A stretch of DNA of 5,792 bases from Microcaldota archaeon (lineage in GTDB: Archaea > Micrarchaeota > Micrarchaeia > Burarchaeales > JAKAKT01). Each line of letters begins with the position of its first letter. The stretch's first letter is position 1. Location: the NCBI GenBank assembly GCA_026396425.1, contig JAPLWU010000146.1:1-5792 (forward strand), given 5' to 3'. This document shows, piece by piece, positions 5,180 through 5,792 of this stretch. Below the pieces are notes generated by a model. It was not told where the DNA came from, did no database searches, and was given only the letters and a program-made list of their open reading frames with translations. A program made the position numbers and the translations under genes.

Positions 5180-5792
5180 TTATTTCTTCGCGCATAAGCC
5201 TCGGGCTTTTATGGCGCGGGCAGTTGCACCCGAAACAACGAGCCTGGCATGCGAGAGTTCGGCAAGGTTTTTCGAGCCCGAGAGGAACATTGCCGTTTTC
5301 AGCTCGTTCTTCCAGTCCTCTATTTCCGAAACCAGGCCTTTCGCGCCGGCCCTGCTGGTGACCCTGAGGAACCTCAGGGCGCTGCCGGCGTAGGATGCGC
5401 CGAGGCCGAGGCATTTTGCCGCATCAAGGCCGTTTTTTATCCCGCCAGAGGCGATTATTGGGAGGGAGGTTGAGGAATGGACTTCGATGACGGATTGCGC
5501 GGTGGGGATGCCCCAGCCGCCGAAAACGGTGGGCTTGTTGCGCCTGTACGCCTCGACGAGGCCCCAGGAGGTCCCGCCAAGGCCGGAAACGTCTATCATT
5601 GAGACGCCGGCGGATTCGAGGGCGAGGGCGGTTTCCGCCGAAATTCCAGCCCCGGTTTCTTTCGCTATCACCGGAAGCGACAGCTCGGAGCATAATTTTT
5701 TGAGAAGGGCGAGCGAGCCTGAGAGCGAAGTGTCGCCCTCGGGCTGGACCGCTTCCTGCAGCGGGTTTAGGTGGACGGCCAGTGCGTCGGCG
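5180..5792 (-). CDS. fni: Isopentenyl-diphosphate delta-isomerase, type 2 (5' end outside the window)
   Basis: Type 2 IDI is an FMN- and Mg-dependent enzyme that interconverts IPP and DMAPP, supplying the allylic primer for archaeal isoprenoid lipids after the mevalonate pathway. The window holds the last 203 residues, reading from 5791; the family is about 350 long, so roughly 150 N-terminal residues are missing. The diagnostic HLNPLQEAVQPEGD comes first (fragment residues 7-20), with the catalytic Gln at 12 and the Mg-binding Glu at 13. Then follow VIAKETGAGIS, DVSGLGGTSW (phosphate/FMN binding), GWGIPTAQSV and the IIASGGIKNGLDAAKCLGLGA barrel segment. No broken motif is seen in this fragment. 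The GTG at 5671 is an internal valine, not a start, because conserved sequence continues upstream to the window edge. It converges on the YdeI-family gene and stops with TAA. Confidence 0.95.
   Translation of the reverse strand, partial: ADALAVHLNPLQEAVQPEGDTSLSGSLALLKKLCSELSLPVIAKETGAGISAETALALESAGVSMIDVSGLGGTSWGLVEAYRRNKPTVFGGWGIPTAQSVIEVHSSTSLPIIASGGIKNGLDAAKCLGLGASYAGSALRFLRVTSRAGAKGLVSEIEDWKNELKTAMFLSGSKNLAELSHARLVVSGATARAIKARGLCAKK

Overview
The window reads as archaeal chromosome, GC-rich for the most part. The evidence is an eL33/L35Ae ribosomal protein gene (absent from bacteria), a DHH phosphoesterase with an N-terminal OB fold, a type 2 isopentenyl-diphosphate isomerase, and TATA boxes placed about 22-24 bases before the ATG of several genes, as for leaderless archaeal transcripts. 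The membrane protein with a pilin-like outer domain, the short intergenic gaps and several unrecognised small genes resemble DPANN-type genomes. That placement is an impression, not a demonstrated assignment.

Layout. Bases 1-381 (minus) hold the N-terminal part of a metallo-beta-lactamase-fold nuclease-like protein, interrupted by two in-frame TAG codons although family sequence continues in the same frame to the window edge. Bases 382-770 are a gene-free divergent region with a TATTTAAA box at each end, several hairpins and a long T-tract. Bases 771-1520 (plus) encode a helical protein of unknown function that converges, with one base between stops, on rpl35ae (1522-1782, minus). From the 1783-1888 divergent promoter region runs the OB-fold/DHH phosphoesterase (1889-3349, plus). 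It is followed by a three-TM membrane protein with an outer domain (3375-4010), a small basic/coiled-coil protein (4116-4460) and a YdeI/OmdA-family protein (about 4588-5157). The last converges on the C-terminal part of fni (5180-5792, minus, running off the window).

How the genes relate. There is no obvious single pathway. The MBL and DHH proteins are both nuclease-type phosphoesterases, probably in RNA or DNA processing. eL33 is translational. Fni supplies DMAPP for isoprenoid membrane lipids. Gene order looks like individually promoted units rather than one operon.

The observation most worth following is the pair of in-frame TAG codons in the MBL gene, with perfect family register on both sides. 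The second is the structured 414-739 intergenic region, which may encode a small RNA. I found no CRISPR array, insertion sequence, rRNA or convincing tRNA.
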